Below, one piece after another: positions 1 through 10,516 of a stretch of DNA of 64,000 nt (its first letter is position 1; every line of letters starts with the position of its first letter). The DNA is from Prorocentrum cordatum (lineage: Eukaryota > Sar > Dinophyceae > Prorocentrales > Prorocentraceae), in contig CAUYUJ010012681.1 of assembly GCA_963575745.1 (NCBI GenBank), positions 208,501 through 272,500 on the forward strand, in the 5' to 3' direction. The position numbers were made by a program, and so were the translations under genes. The notes below the pieces were generated by a model. The model was not told the origin of the DNA. It worked only from the letters and a program-made list of their open reading frames with translations, and searched no databases.

Positions 1-173
1 CCCCACGCCCCTCTCCGGGTCACCCCCCCCCCCTTTCCCTCCTCCCCCCACCCCTCTCCCACTTCCCCCACCCCCCCGCCTTCCCTCCCCTCACCCCCAG
101 CTCCTCAACCAAACCCTTTCTACACACCAATCCCCCCCCCCATACCCCCACACCCCCACCCCCCCCACACCGT
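1..173. other. C-rich low-complexity sequence
   Basis: Runs of C broken by short A/T words. No reading frame or repeat unit that I would call a gene. It ends where the left arm of the large inverted repeat begins. Confidence 0.6.
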
Positions 174-1289
174 AATCCCACCAGCCCTTTGGGCGTGAGT
201 GGTTTGGGGGGCTCTCTCTGTTCTCAACCCCCCTTCTTCCCCCTCGGGGAGGGGTTTCCCCTACCCCCTCCCCTGGACCTGGAGAGGGCGGGCCGAGCGT
301 TCTCAGGGGGGTCCATTTCGGCCCCTGGGAGGGCCAAAAAAACGACTACCCTCATGAGGATTCTGGCCCCGACGGGGGGGGGGGGAGTTTGGCCCCTCTG
401 CTCGTCTTTGAAGCAGAAATCATTGATTTTACGATGGTTGTGGCCACATTTTGGCCTTCTGAGGGGACCGAGCTCATCTCCCCTCGCCTCTCGCGCGTCG
501 CTGCCCGCAGGGCGGTCCGAGGGCGTCGCCGCGGGCTGGCGCGTGGAGGCCGTCGGTGGCACGCAGGCGCCGCCCGCCTGTCGCGGGGGGCAGGGCGAGG
601 ATGATTCTGGATGCAACGGCGGCGACAGCGGCGCGGCTGCCTTCCTGTTCCGAAGAGGAGGACAGGACGAGGGGGGAACTGGTAATTTCCCTCTCCCCCT
701 CCCTCGCCCTCCTCCTCTCCGCCCGCCTTTCTTTTTCCCCTGGCCAACTTCCCCCATCGCCATGTCCATCTCCAACCGCCCGTCGCGCGCGAGGCGGGAT
801 CGGCGGCCTCGAGCTCGTCGGCTGCCGCCAACGGCATCGCGGGCGCCACAGGCAGCACGCGCCTCCGCGCCCGCGGCAGGGAGGGGGGAGTGAGAGCATG
901 GCAGGAACAGGGCAGGATGGGGAGGAGGAGGAGGAGGACCAGGGCAGGAGGATAAGTAGGAACAGAGCAGGAGCAGGGCGGGAGGGGGAGGAGGAGGAGG
1001 GCAATCTATTTTGGATTGAGGGGAGAGGGGAGAGAGGGGAAAGGGCTTCCCCCCCAGTAGGTTTCTTTACAGCTTTCGCTTTCTAGGGTCTCCCACTGGG
1101 AAGGAGACGCAGGATTATTCACTGCGTGGGGCTCCACATATGTGCAGCTACTCGCATGGACCTGTCTGCCGTGAATGTCTAGGCGCAAGAGCTTTCGAAT
1201 ATTAACGGGCTGCAGTTGTAACGGTCTGGACATCAATCTAATTGCGAAAGAATGGGAGTGTGCATGAGCCTCAGTAGTACGAGCGCGTC

Positions 1290-1930
1290 TCTGTGCATGA
1301 GCCTGGCGCCTCCTGGGGCATCCTGAAACCTACTGGGGTTTCCTGGGGTCTCCAGGGGCCTCTTGGGGCCTCCTGGGACCTCGGAGGAAGGTTTCGTGTC
1401 CCAGGGGAGGCGCAATCTATAGCAACAGACGTGCATAAAACATTGCGGATTAGAGCCACAGGAGAAGGGCAATATATAGGAACTCGCGTAAAACACAAAA
1501 GGACTCGTGCCCCCAGGAGAGGCCCAATACATAGGAACATGAGTAAACCATTTAGGATTGTGCACACAGGAGAAGGACCATCTATAGAAACATACGTAGA
1601 ACATAAAAGAATTGTGCTCCAGGTGAGGCCCAATCGATAGGAGCATGCGTAAAACACATGGGATTGGAGCCACTCCTGTTGCCTTCTGAGGCCTCCTGCT
1701 CCTGGGGCCTCTCGGGGCCTCCTGTTGCCTTCCGAGGCCTCCTGGCGCTTCCTGTTGCCTCCTGGGGCCTCCTGTGGTTTCCTGAGGCCTTCTGGAGCTT
1801 CCTGGGGCCTCCTGGAGCCTCTTGGGACATCCTGTGGCCTATTGAGTCTTTCTGTGGCCTCCTGATGCCTCCTGGGACCTCATGTGGTCTCCTGGGGCCT
1901 CCTGGAGCCTGTTGGAGCCTCCTGTGGCAT
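1290..1930 (+). repeat. GGGGCCTCCTG minisatellite stretches
   Basis: Two blocks (about 1290-1390 and 1675-1930) of an irregular 11- to 15-bp unit built on CCTGGGGCCTCCTG flank a unique piece. The same words occur inverted at 10590-10830 and 11140-11240 in the other arm. Confidence 0.7.
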
Positions 1931-2023
1931 CCTGAGAAAAATCTGCGCCCACGAGCCTGGCCACCAAAACAAGCAAACCGATCGAGACATCCTCAAAATC
2001 TGGCCCACCTGGGGGGTGACAAT

Positions 2024-2777
2024 GAGCGCCTCGCTCGAGACATCCTCCAAATCTGCTCCGAAAGCGAAGGATGGTGGGCACAGAAACAGGCAAACCGCCT
2101 GAGACATCCCCACAAAATGGCCGCGAACGAGCCCGTGCAACCACCCCTGGCGGCTCCCCTTAGGGGTGCTGAAATGAGCGCCTCGCTCGAGACATCCTCC
2201 AAATCTGCTCAGAAAGCGAAGGATGTTGGGCACAGAAACAGGCAAACCGCCTGAGACATCCCCACAAAATGGCCGCGAACGAGCCCGTGCAACCACCCCT
2301 GGCGGCTCCCCTTAGGGGTGCTGAAATGAGCGCCTCGCTCGAGACATCCTCCAAATCTGCTCCGAAAGCGAAGGATGTTGGGCACAGAAAAGGCAAACCG
2401 CCTGAGACATCCCCACAAAATGGCCGCGAACGAGCCCGTGCAACCACCCCTGGCGGCTCCCCTTAGGGGTGATGAAATGAGCGCCTCGCTCGAGACATCC
2501 TCCAAATCTGCTCCGAAAGCGAAGGATGTTGGGCACAGAAACAGGCAAACCGCCTGAGACATCCCCACAAAATGGCCGCGAACGAGCCAGTGCAACCACC
2601 CCTGGCGGCTCCCCTTAGGGGTGCTGAAATGAGCGCCTCGCTCGAGACATCCTCCAAATCTGATCCGAAATCGAAGGATGTTGGGCACAGAAACAGGCAA
2701 ACCGCCTGAGACATCCCCACAAAATGGCCGCGAACGAGCCCGTGCAACCACCCCTGGCGGCTTCCCTTAGGGGTGCT
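2024..2777 (+). repeat. 152-bp tandem repeat, left array (5 units)
   Basis: The word GAGCGCCTCGCTCGAGACAT starts at 2024, 2176, 2328, 2479 and 2631, a period of 152 (once 151). Units are nearly identical. Because 152 is not a multiple of three, open frames on the minus strand rotate through all three frames. This explains the long overlapping open frames here; I do not call them genes. Confidence 0.9.
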
Positions 2778-2985
2778 GAGTATGAGTAAGTCTGTGTATG
2801 AGTAAGTCTGTGTATGTGTACGTCTGGGTATGACTAATACTGTGTATGAGTAAGTCTGTGTATGAGTAAGTCTGTATATGAGTATGTCTGAGTGTGCGTA
2901 AGTCTGAGTATGAGTAGGTCTGAGTATGAGTAAGTCTGAGTATGAGTAAGTCTGTGTATGAGCAAGTCTGAGTATGTCCGACAGG
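2778..2985 (+). repeat. Short tandem repeat TGAGTAAGTCTG
   Basis: Roughly 14- to 15-bp units built on TATGAGTAAGTCTG, immediately next to the 152-bp array. The complementary array is at 9555-9755 in the right arm, so this block belongs to the inverted repeat. Confidence 0.8.
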
Positions 2986-3347
2986 AGGGGAGGAGAAAAG
3001 AGGAGGAGGAAGAAGGAGGAGGAGTAGGAGGCGCCCAAGTAATAACAAGAACCCCATATTAGGATATGGGGAAAAACCATTGAATCATATGCTTTTCGCT
3101 GAGATTTACATTTTTTTGGAGCCTCATGGGCCCCTCGTGGGGCCCCTCACGAGGCGGCGCCGTCGTCGCCGTCGTCTAGCCGTGTCCTGGCAACGTCCAA
3201 ATATCCAGGGCCTCCTGGGCCCTCCATTTCCACACCCTACTGGGCCCCCCTGGAACCCCTTGGAACTGGGCCCCCCTTTGGGCCCCTGGGCCAAAGTCCG
3301 GAACGCGCTTTTCAAGACTTCGGCGCGAAGTCGTGCTTGCTTGTCGC

Positions 3348-3368
3348 CCGCCGCTGTTTCGGCTCGAA
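3348..3368 (+). other. Candidate degenerate spliced-leader relic
   Basis: About 14 of 21 positions agree with the dinoflagellate spliced leader, including GGCTC near the 3' end, and most differences are transitions. It lies 80 bases upstream of the ATG at 3448, a sensible 5' UTR length. The agreement is weak by itself. It is worth noting only because the other family gene (12769) has the same kind of sequence at the same distance. Confidence 0.3.
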
Positions 3369-3447
3369 TTCATTGCGGAGGTTGCGCCAGGTCCGAGCGC
3401 CAGAACCGATTATCAGCAGGTCTCCCTCGGCGTTCGCGGCCAGCGAT

Positions 3448-5142
3448 ATGAGCGAGGAGGCAGCGCTTGCAGCGATGTCGAGCGAGGGAGTCGCTCTCGT
3501 GGAGCCTGAAGAGGCGCCTGCCATTGACATGATCACGTGCAGTCTCTGCGATGAAGATGTCCCGAAGGGCAATGCCACCAACGTAGCTGGCACTGACCGC
3601 CAGCCGAGGTATGAGTGCCTCCCGTGTCACAGGCTCCACGGCCGCGTGAAGCGCCTCAAGGCTGGCGGCGATGCGCAGTTCGAGGGCTGGGGCAGCCTCC
3701 CCAGGGAGGAGCGCGTCCAGTTCATGAGGGACAACGCCGACGCCTACGGCATCCAGCTGCACGGGTCGATGACCGCGTTGATCAAGAGGACGGTCACTCG
3801 TTCCATGGACGCGAACTTCCACGAGAATGGGCGCTTCATGTTAGTGTCCGATGCAGCTGAGCTTCCAGAGTACAAGAACGATCCAGAAGCGTTCCAGAGG
3901 CTGTGTCAGAATACCCAAGAGCATACATGCCCCCTTTCAGGTATTAAGAGGATCTACGTCCCAGAGTACACGTTCCAGAGGACCCAGGGCCTGCGAGCGA
4001 CCCATACCGCCGAGAGCGCCATGCGCGGCGAGGGGAACATCAGGTCCTCGAAGCCCAAGGCCAAGGCGAAGGCGCCTTCGAGGCGCCCCGCCACCCCGCC
4101 GCCTGCGGATGGCGCGCCGCAGATGCTCCCCCTGAGCGCGGCGCTGAAGAAGAACACAGAGAAAACGATTACTACCCTGCGTGAGCGCGCCCATGACTTC
4201 AGCACGCTGGTGATCACGGCCTCAGCCGAGCAGGCGAAGTTCTACGTCCCCGAGGTCGTGCTGTCGAAGTCGATCCGCGTGCAGCAGGAGTTGCAGACGT
4301 GCCTGGCCGCGCTGCAGCTCATCCAGCAAGACGGCGGCGAGCGGACGAAGGGCGCCACGGCGGAGATCATCAAGGAGTCGAAGGGGGCGCTGAAGGAGGA
4401 GAGCAGCCTCTATGACAAAATCGAGAGTCCACGGGAGAAGAAATACATGGGAATAGGAAGGATAGGGGGGATGAAGGAGGGCGAATCTTTCAGGCGTCTG
4501 GGGACCTTATTGGGGCCCTCTTGGAGGGGCCCTTTGGACAAAACCAAAAACAACACAACACAAAAAAACGTACTTGCTGGGGCATTTTGCATAGGTCGCA
4601 GGGCTATCGCCCGAAAGCTCGGTTTGAATCTGCCTTGGGCCCATCCAGTTTTCGGGGGGTATCTCGGGGCTCTCGTGGAGTCTTCTTGGACCCTCTTGGG
4701 GCCCTCTCAAAGCCTTGGGGCCCTCTTGGGGCCGTCTTGGGGCCCTTTGGGGGAAAAAAAAAAAAAAAACGAATCGTGTTTTGAAAACTGATTGTTTCAA
4801 AGACCTCTTGGCCCCTTCCAAGGGCCATCAGAGGATCCCGAAACGGCCCCAAGACGGCCCCAAGAGAGCCCCAAGATGGCAAGTTTTCGGGTGCATTCTT
4901 GGCGGGCCCTTCCCCGAGGTCTGCTGGACGACATGCCCAGCGCAGAGCGTGAGGCACTCGCCGCGGCGACCGCGTCCCAGGTTCGCGAGCAGCTGGGCGG
5001 CGGTCGCAGCCCCGCGGAGGAGGATGCTGGTGCTGAGGCTGAAGCGGCGGCGTCTCCTGCGGCCACCAGTGCTGATTCTGCCCAGAAGCCTGGCCGCCGC
5101 GCCAGGATGAAGCGCCCCTCGGCGGTGCAGAATATCGACTGA
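3448..5142 (+). CDS. Zinc-ribbon dinoflagellate family protein, probably with one intron
   Basis: The frame from ATG 3448 runs cleanly to about 4400 (some 315 codons). Near the N terminus it has CSLC (residues about 32-35) and CLPC (about 57-60), a CxxC-x21-CxxC pattern that could bind zinc. A basic stretch follows, then a Lys/Ala/Pro-rich linker (KPKAKAKAPSRR) and a helical C-terminal part. I recall multicopy Symbiodinium proteins with this layout; their function is unknown. After about 4400 the frame enters GGGGCC-type repeat that does not look like protein. A second coding-like piece in another frame (about 4890-5142) reads HSWRALPRGLLDDMPSAERE and ends basic at TGA 5140. I infer an intron of about 0.5 kb between the two, but the splice sites are not certain. 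The gene sits between the arms of the large inverted repeat. It could be a processed copy, given the spliced-leader-like sequence upstream. Confidence 0.55.
4660..4885. repeat. GGGGCCCTCTT foldback around an A-run
   Basis: About 4660-4750 repeats CTTGGGGCCCTCTTGGGGCC. About 4835-4885 holds the reverse complement (GGCCCCAAGACGGCCCCAAG). A run of 16 A lies between them (about 4755-4770). The two sides can pair. It lies inside the presumed intron of the zinc-ribbon gene. Confidence 0.6.
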
Positions 5143-5615
5143 GATGCCCGCCAGTCGTTTTGCAGCACAGCAGGGGCCGTGCCGCCGCAGAGGTCGGCGG
5201 AGGGGGGCGAGGAGGAGGAGGAGAGGAGAAGGATGAGGACGAGGAGGATGAGGGCGGCGACAACGCCGCGACCCCCGCACCCGCGCACGCTCCTCCTGGC
5301 ATGTTCCTCAAATTTTTTATGCGTATGCCTGACATATTTTGTTCTGGATGCAGATGCCCCGCGCTGCTGTCCCATCGTGCCCGTGCATGCTCCGACGCTC
5401 CGCGCAGTGTAGCGCAGGGACCTCCGACTGCATGCTCTCTTCGCTCCAGGGACCTCCGAGTGGACCCGCAGGCAGGCGCTGCGTCCCCATGCGCTCCAGG
5501 CGACACGCAATGATATGATTGACGGATGCTCTGCACCGCGCCCATTGGGGAAACAAAGAGCAACAACAACAATGGTTCCGTATGCAAGCCAATGACGTCT
5601 GTAGTGTTCTCGTTG
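5143..5615. other. Intergenic, no gene seen
   Basis: GGA-rich patch at 5200-5250 followed by mixed sequence. Short open frames on both strands are low complexity. No motif recognised. Confidence 0.5.
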
Positions 5616-5659
5616 GCAGAAAAACCGACCATTTTCAGTTGAAAATGGTCGGTTTCTGC
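5616..5659. repeat. Strong hairpin, 15-bp perfect core stem
   Basis: AAACCGACCATTTTC pairs perfectly with GAAAATGGTCGGTTT. A further GCAG/CTGC pair extends it across a two-base bulge, and the loop is AGTT. It stands alone in otherwise unstructured sequence. It could be a short foldback element or an RNA hairpin. Confidence 0.75.
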
Positions 5660-5788
5660 GTTGCTCCCAGACGACTGTACTTTAGAAGGTTTCGTCCGGT
5701 TCCCCGTCTCCGTCAGCATTCAGTTGTAAAAACTACCAGCACGCGACGCCGTCGAGGCCATCATTCTTTTGGGACAGGAATGGGCGTT

Positions 5789-5847
5789 GCAATCGTGCAA
5801 CTGCAGTTGCACGATTGCGTCGATGCGATGCAATCGTGCAACTGCAG
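5789..5847. repeat. Perfect 30-bp palindrome plus a repeated half-site
   Basis: 5789-5818 is its own reverse complement, with a PstI site (CTGCAG) at the centre. The left half and centre, GCAATCGTGCAACTGCAG, recurs at 5830-5847. No gene adjoins it. Confidence 0.85.
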
Positions 5848-5879
5848 ATGTACCCCGTGCCGTCTCCACACACACAATC

Positions 5880-6570
5880 CCCCACCAGATCTAGAGGACA
5901 TGGCGGCGGCGGCAACGACGACGACGCCGATAGGGGGGCGTGGGCGGAAGAGGGCGAGGGAGGAGGAGCAATCCGTAGGGGGGATGAGGAGGGGGAGGAG
6001 GAAGGATCTCTCGAACCCTCCCCGTCCAGCCAGTCTTCAAAATGCGGGAACTCTCGACTGCACAGCGGGGGCTCATGGGGATAGCAAAAGGTGGGGAAAG
6101 GAAATGGAGGCGAGACACCCTCTAGGAGAAGGAGGAGGGCCCCGCCCCTCTACCTGTTCCTCCCTTCGCTCGGCCTTCCCACCCCGCTCCTCCTCGACAA
6201 TCCCGCCCTGCCTTTTTGTCTTTTATATTTGCATCCCCCCTCCGCCTCCGCGCGGGCCTCCTCCTCCGCCCGCGCGAGGCGCCTGGCCGACGGGGAGGAC
6301 GGCGTGGTGCTCTCGCGTCTGAGCCAGCGCCTTGCAGGCACCTCTGCCGCGGGGTGGATACGACGGGGGAGGGGGGGGAGGCCGAACGCACGAAAGGAGG
6401 ATATCAGGAAAGGAGGTTCCTCCCCTCGTTTTCCGTCCCCTCCGCTTCCTCCTCCGCCCCCCTTCCCGCTCCCCCCGTTCCCCCCTATCTCTTCTCCCCG
6501 TCCCCGCCCCAACCCCCGCCCCACCAGAAGGTAGTTTTTTTTTTAGCAAATAATCCTCCCGACAAGCCGC
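5880..6570. other. GGA/CCT-rich sequence, no gene seen
   Basis: Alternating purine-rich and pyrimidine-rich blocks. Open frames on both strands are Arg/Gly/Pro/Ser low complexity and overlap each other, so I call none of them a gene. Confidence 0.5.
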
Positions 6571-6576
6571 GGGGGG

Positions 6577-7256
6577 GTACGCAGGTACGCTGCAGGTACG
6601 CTGCAGGTACTTGTGTACCACGCGCTGCAGGCACGCTGCAGGTACGCTGCAGGTACGCGTGTATCACGAGCTGCAGATACGCTGCAGGTACGCTGCAGGT
6701 ACGCTGCATTGCGATTGATATCGTATCTGCAGGTACGCTGCAGGTACGCTGCAGGTACGCGTCTGCAGGTACGCTGCAGGTACGCTGCAGGTACGCTGCA
6801 TTGCGATTGATATCATATCTGCAGGTACGCTGCAGGTACGCTGCAGGTACGCGTCTGCAGGTACGCTGCAGGTACGCTGCAGGTACGCTACCTTCTTCTT
6901 AATTTAAGTGATAACCTATATGCAGGTACGCTGCAGGTACGCTGCAGGTACGCTGCAGGTACGCGTGTATCACGCGCTGCAGGTACGCTGCAGGTACGCT
7001 GCAGGTACGCGTGTATCACGCGCTGAAGGTACGCTGCAGGTACGCTGCAGGTACGTGTGTAGCACGCGCTGCAGGTACGCTGCAGGTACGCTGCAGGTAC
7101 GCGTGTATCACGCGCTGCAGGCACGCTGCAGGTACGCTGCAGGTACGTGTGTACAACGCGCTGCAGGTACGCTGCAGGTACGCTGCAGGTACTGTGTGTT
7201 TTGATTGATCGCGCGCTTGCAGGTACGCTGCAGGCACGCTGCAAGTGCGCGGGTAT
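6577..7256 (+). repeat. 11-bp minisatellite GGTACGCTGCA with higher-order units
   Basis: The unit GGTACGCTGCA is repeated in groups of two to four. Groups are separated by GCGTGTATCACGCGCTGCA or by a TTGCGATTGATATC(A/G)TATCTGCA spacer, giving a higher-order pattern. The open frames across it (Tyr-Leu-Gln-Arg-Thr-Cys type on the minus strand) simply translate the repeat. Confidence 0.9.
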
Positions 7257-8107
7257 CGCATCAGGAGGAGGAGGAGCATGAGGAGCAGGAGGAGGAGCAG
7301 CAAGGGTAGGAGGAGGAGGAAGAACAGGAGCAGGATCAGGAGGAGGAGCAGAGCCGATGTTAAATTTGCGTGAACCTAAAACTTTTTAGAGTCACGCGAA
7401 TTCCAGGCCTCGCCCCCGTTGTCCGATCCGCGCGGCCATAGGCGGTTGCAAAGTGCGCCGATGGCCGCGCGCTTCACTGCGATGGCGGTTGACAGACTCT
7501 GTCGGCCGCTAGCTGGTGCCCAGGAGGAGGAGCAGAGCTTGTCCCGAAAGGAGAGGGCGGAGGAGCAGGAGCGGGAGAGGAGGAGGAGGGGTGAGGAGGA
7601 GCAGCGGCAGCATCAGCAGCAGGGCGACGACGACGACGCCGACGACGACGACGACGCCGACGACGCCGACGACGACGACGACGCCGACGACGACGACGGC
7701 GACGCCCTGCATTGCCGCCCGCCGTCCGCAGGCGCACTTCCTGTCGCCGTCGACGCGATCAACGAAGTCGCAGGATCCCGCCGCGCGGCTCGCGACCGAC
7801 CTTCGAAGATCGAGGGCAGAGGTTTCTCGCGTTTGTGAGTGGGTGCGCGTGTGTGTGTGTGTGTGTGTGCGTGTGTGCGTGGTCTCCAGGAACCGCGCAA
7901 AAGGCCCCCAGAGGGCCCCCAGTAGATCCCAAAAATCGTTTCGGGGGCAGGGACGGGGACCAAAACCCATGAGGTGGATGTTTGGTCTCCTGGTGGTGTC
8001 TGAAAAGAGGGGGGGAGGGGGCATATAGTGTGTTAAAAAATATAATTCGGGCCCAAGTTTAGACCCCCCTGTTTATTGAAATAGAGTGGGTTTAAAAATA
8101 TGCTACG
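7257..8107. other. GGA, GAC and GT simple repeats, no gene seen
   Basis: GGA-rich at 7262-7350, GAC repeat at 7624-7700, (GT)n at about 7850-7880, with mixed sequence between. The open frames give poly-Asp, poly-Ala or poly-Thr only. Confidence 0.6.
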
Positions 8108-8560
8108 ACGACGACGACGACGACGGACGATAGCCGAAGGGCAAGAGAGATTCAGGGTTAAAACTGAGGCCTCAGTTTTAACCCTGACGACGACGACGAC
8201 GATCACGACGATGACGACGACGACGACGATCACGACGATCGCGACGACGCTGACGACGACGACGACGACGGACGATAGCCGAAGGGCAAGAGAGATTCAG
8301 GGTTAAAACTGAGGCCTCAGTTTTAACCCTGACGACGACGACGACGATCACGACGATGACGACGACGACGACGATCACGACGATCGCGACGACGCTGACG
8401 ACGACGACGAACTACGGACGAATAGCCGAAGGGCAAGAGAGATTCAGGGTTAAAACTGAGGCCTCAGTTTTAACCCTGACGACGACGACGACGATCACGA
8501 CGATGACGACGACGACGACGATCACGACGATCGCGACGACGCTGACGACGACCCCCCGCC
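8108..8560 (+). repeat. 146-bp tandem repeat (3 units), each with a perfect 34-bp palindrome
   Basis: Each unit has a (GAC)n tract, the word GGACGATAGCCGAAGGGCAA (or close to it), and a palindrome centred on GAGGCCTC. The three palindromes are at 8153-8186, 8298-8331 and 8445-8478. Each is perfectly self-complementary, with arms reading CAGGGTTAAAACTGAGG and its complement. Spacing is 145 and 147. Confidence 0.9.
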
Positions 8561-8828
8561 AGGAGATCCTGCCACCCGTGTGAGCGCCCGTCCTTCCCTC
8601 TGTTCCAGGAGGCCAGGCCCGCGCGCTGTGCGAGCTGCCGCCCTGCACCGAAGACCCGTGCTGCTGCGGTTGGTTTGAAGACGTGCGCCATCCGCCTTCG
8701 CACACCCTCCCCCACCCCTCCCTCCCTCGCCCCCGCTCCCCTCATCCTCCGTCCCACCCCTCCTTCGCTCCCTCCTTCTCCCTCCATCCCACCCCCTCTC
8801 TTTCCTTATTCCCCCCTCCTGTTGGCAT

Positions 8829-9031
8829 GCCCATGGCACGCAGTGTACAAACAAAGCCAGTAGGCCTGGCTGTGAGATGGGCTGGCGGGGATACGCGAAG
8901 CGCAGCGAATTTCTCTGGGGGGGCCTGAAGAGCCCGATGCGACTAATTGCGATGGTATCAGACGCGCACCTTCAGCGTACCTTCAAAACGTAAGGCCTAC
9001 TGGCTTTGTTTGTACACTGCGTGCCATGGGC
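8829..9031. repeat. Perfect 39-bp inverted repeat around a 125-bp spacer
   Basis: 8829-8867 and 8993-9031 are exact reverse complements, with outer ends GCCCATGGCACG and CGTGCCATGGGC. I see no clear target-site duplication. The spacer has no reading frame of note. It is probably a small foldback element. Confidence 0.8.
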
Positions 9032-9445
9032 GTACACTCAGCGTGCCTGCACACTGCATCACGCGCGTGCCTTCGGTGCACATGCGCGCGCCAGGTATCG
9101 GGTGCATTGTGTTTGGATCATGCAGCGCATACCTTCCGCCAGTCGCCAGTCGCCGCGGCTGGACTTCGCATCGAAATTTCCTCGAGACACGTCATGAAGC
9201 ACGTTCGAACAGACGCGCCCCCCAGTGGCGGGCCGCAGGCACCACTGGGGGCGGGGGGGCGTTCTCGAGAGCACGCGATGCTAGATGGGCTCTGGATATG
9301 GGCCGTGGCCCCCTCCCCGCCCCCACCCCCCGCCCCCCTCGCCCCCTCGCCTCGCTGCGGGGAGGCCCCCGCGACGCGAGATGGGCGAATGCGATGGAGA
9401 TGGCGAGGGCGAGGATTGAGGGAAGGCGTGTGTCCGCTTGGGCGA
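9032..9445. other. Unassigned GC-rich sequence
   Basis: No motif, repeat or convincing reading frame. It ends at the inner edge of the right arm of the large inverted repeat. Confidence 0.4.
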
Positions 9446-9554
9446 TGTGGTTTTTTCCCCATATCCTGAGATGGGGTTCTTGTTATTACTTGGACGCTTC
9501 CTACTCCTCCTCCTTCTTCCTCCTCCTCTTTTCTCGTCCCCTCCTGTCGGACAT

Positions 9555-9755
9555 ACTCAGATTTGCTCATGCACAGACTTACTCATACTCAGACTTACTC
9601 ATACCCAGACCTACTCATACTCAGACTTACTCACACTCAGACATACTCATATACAGACTTACTCATACACAGACTTACTCATACACAGTATTAGTCATAC
9701 CCAGACGTACACATACACAGACTTACTCATACACAGACTTACTCATACTCAGCAC
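9555..9755 (-). repeat. Short tandem repeat CAGACTTACTCA
   Basis: 14- to 15-bp units reading CAGACTTACTCATAC, complementary to the array at 2778-2985. Adjoins the 152-bp array in the same relative order. Confidence 0.8.
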
Positions 9756-10516
9756 CCCTAAGGGGAGCCGCCAGGGGTGGTTGCACGGGCTCGTTCGCGG
9801 CCATTTTGTGGGGATGTCTCAGGCGGTTTGCCTGTTTCTGTGCCCAACATCCTTCGCTTTCGGAGCAGATTTGGAGGATGTCTCGAGCGAGGCGCTCATT
9901 TCAGCACCCCTAAGGGGAGCCGCCAGGGGTGGTTGCACGGGCTCGTTCGCGGCCATTTTGTGGGGATGTCTCAGGCGGTTTGCCTGTTTCTGTGCCCAAC
10001 ATCCTTCGCTTTCGGAGCAGATTTGGAGGATGTCTCGAGCGAGGCGCTCATTTCAGCACCCCTAAGGGGAGCCGCCAGGGGTGGTTGCACGGGCTCGTTC
10101 GCGGCCATTTTGTGGGGATGTCTCAGGCGATTTGCTTGTTTCTGTGCCCAACATCCTTCGCTTTCGGAGCAGATATGGAGGATGTCTCGAGCGAGGCGCT
10201 CATTTCAGCACCCCTAAGGGGAGCCGCCAGGGGTGGTTGCACGGGCTCGTTCGCGGCCATTTTGTGGGGATGTATCAGGCGGTTTGCCTGTTTCTGTGCC
10301 CATCATCCTTCGCTTTCGGAGCAGATTTGGAGGATGTCTCGAGCGAGGCGCTCATTTCAGCACCCCTAAGGGGAGCCGCCAGGGGTGGTTGCACGGGCTC
10401 GTTCGCGGCCATTTTGTGGGGATGTCTCAGGCGGTTTGCCTGTTTCTGTGCCCAACATCCTTCGCTTTCGGAGCAGATTTGGAGGATGTCTCGAGCGAGG
10501 CGCTCATTTTCACCCC
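9756..10516 (-). repeat. 152-bp tandem repeat, right array (5 units)
   Basis: Equivalent points recur at 9777, 9929, 10081, 10233 and 10385, exactly 152 apart. Sequence is the complement of the left array. Open frames again rotate between the three frames and are not called genes. Confidence 0.9.

Larger units (their letters stand above)
174..3078 (+). repeat. Left arm of large inverted repeat
   Basis: The sequence 174-470 reappears reverse-complemented at about 12240-12551, and 1085-3078 reappears reverse-complemented at 9446-11390. Both outer tips carry the words CCAGCCCTTTGGGCGTGAG or its complement. The arms are similar but not identical, so they have diverged since duplication. The middle part, 471-1084, has no partner in the other arm and is GGA/CCT-rich. 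Long open frames in this arm follow the repeats and show no domain I recognise. Confidence 0.8.

Noticed and set aside
189-1086. Overlapping Pro/Arg/Ser-rich frames of 150-230 codons
   Set aside because: Both strands open at once because of composition; no motif, and part lies in the inverted-repeat arm.
9940-9960. GCCATTTTG in the 152-bp repeat as a spliced-leader relic
   Set aside because: Nine-base match only, present in every unit, no leader ends.
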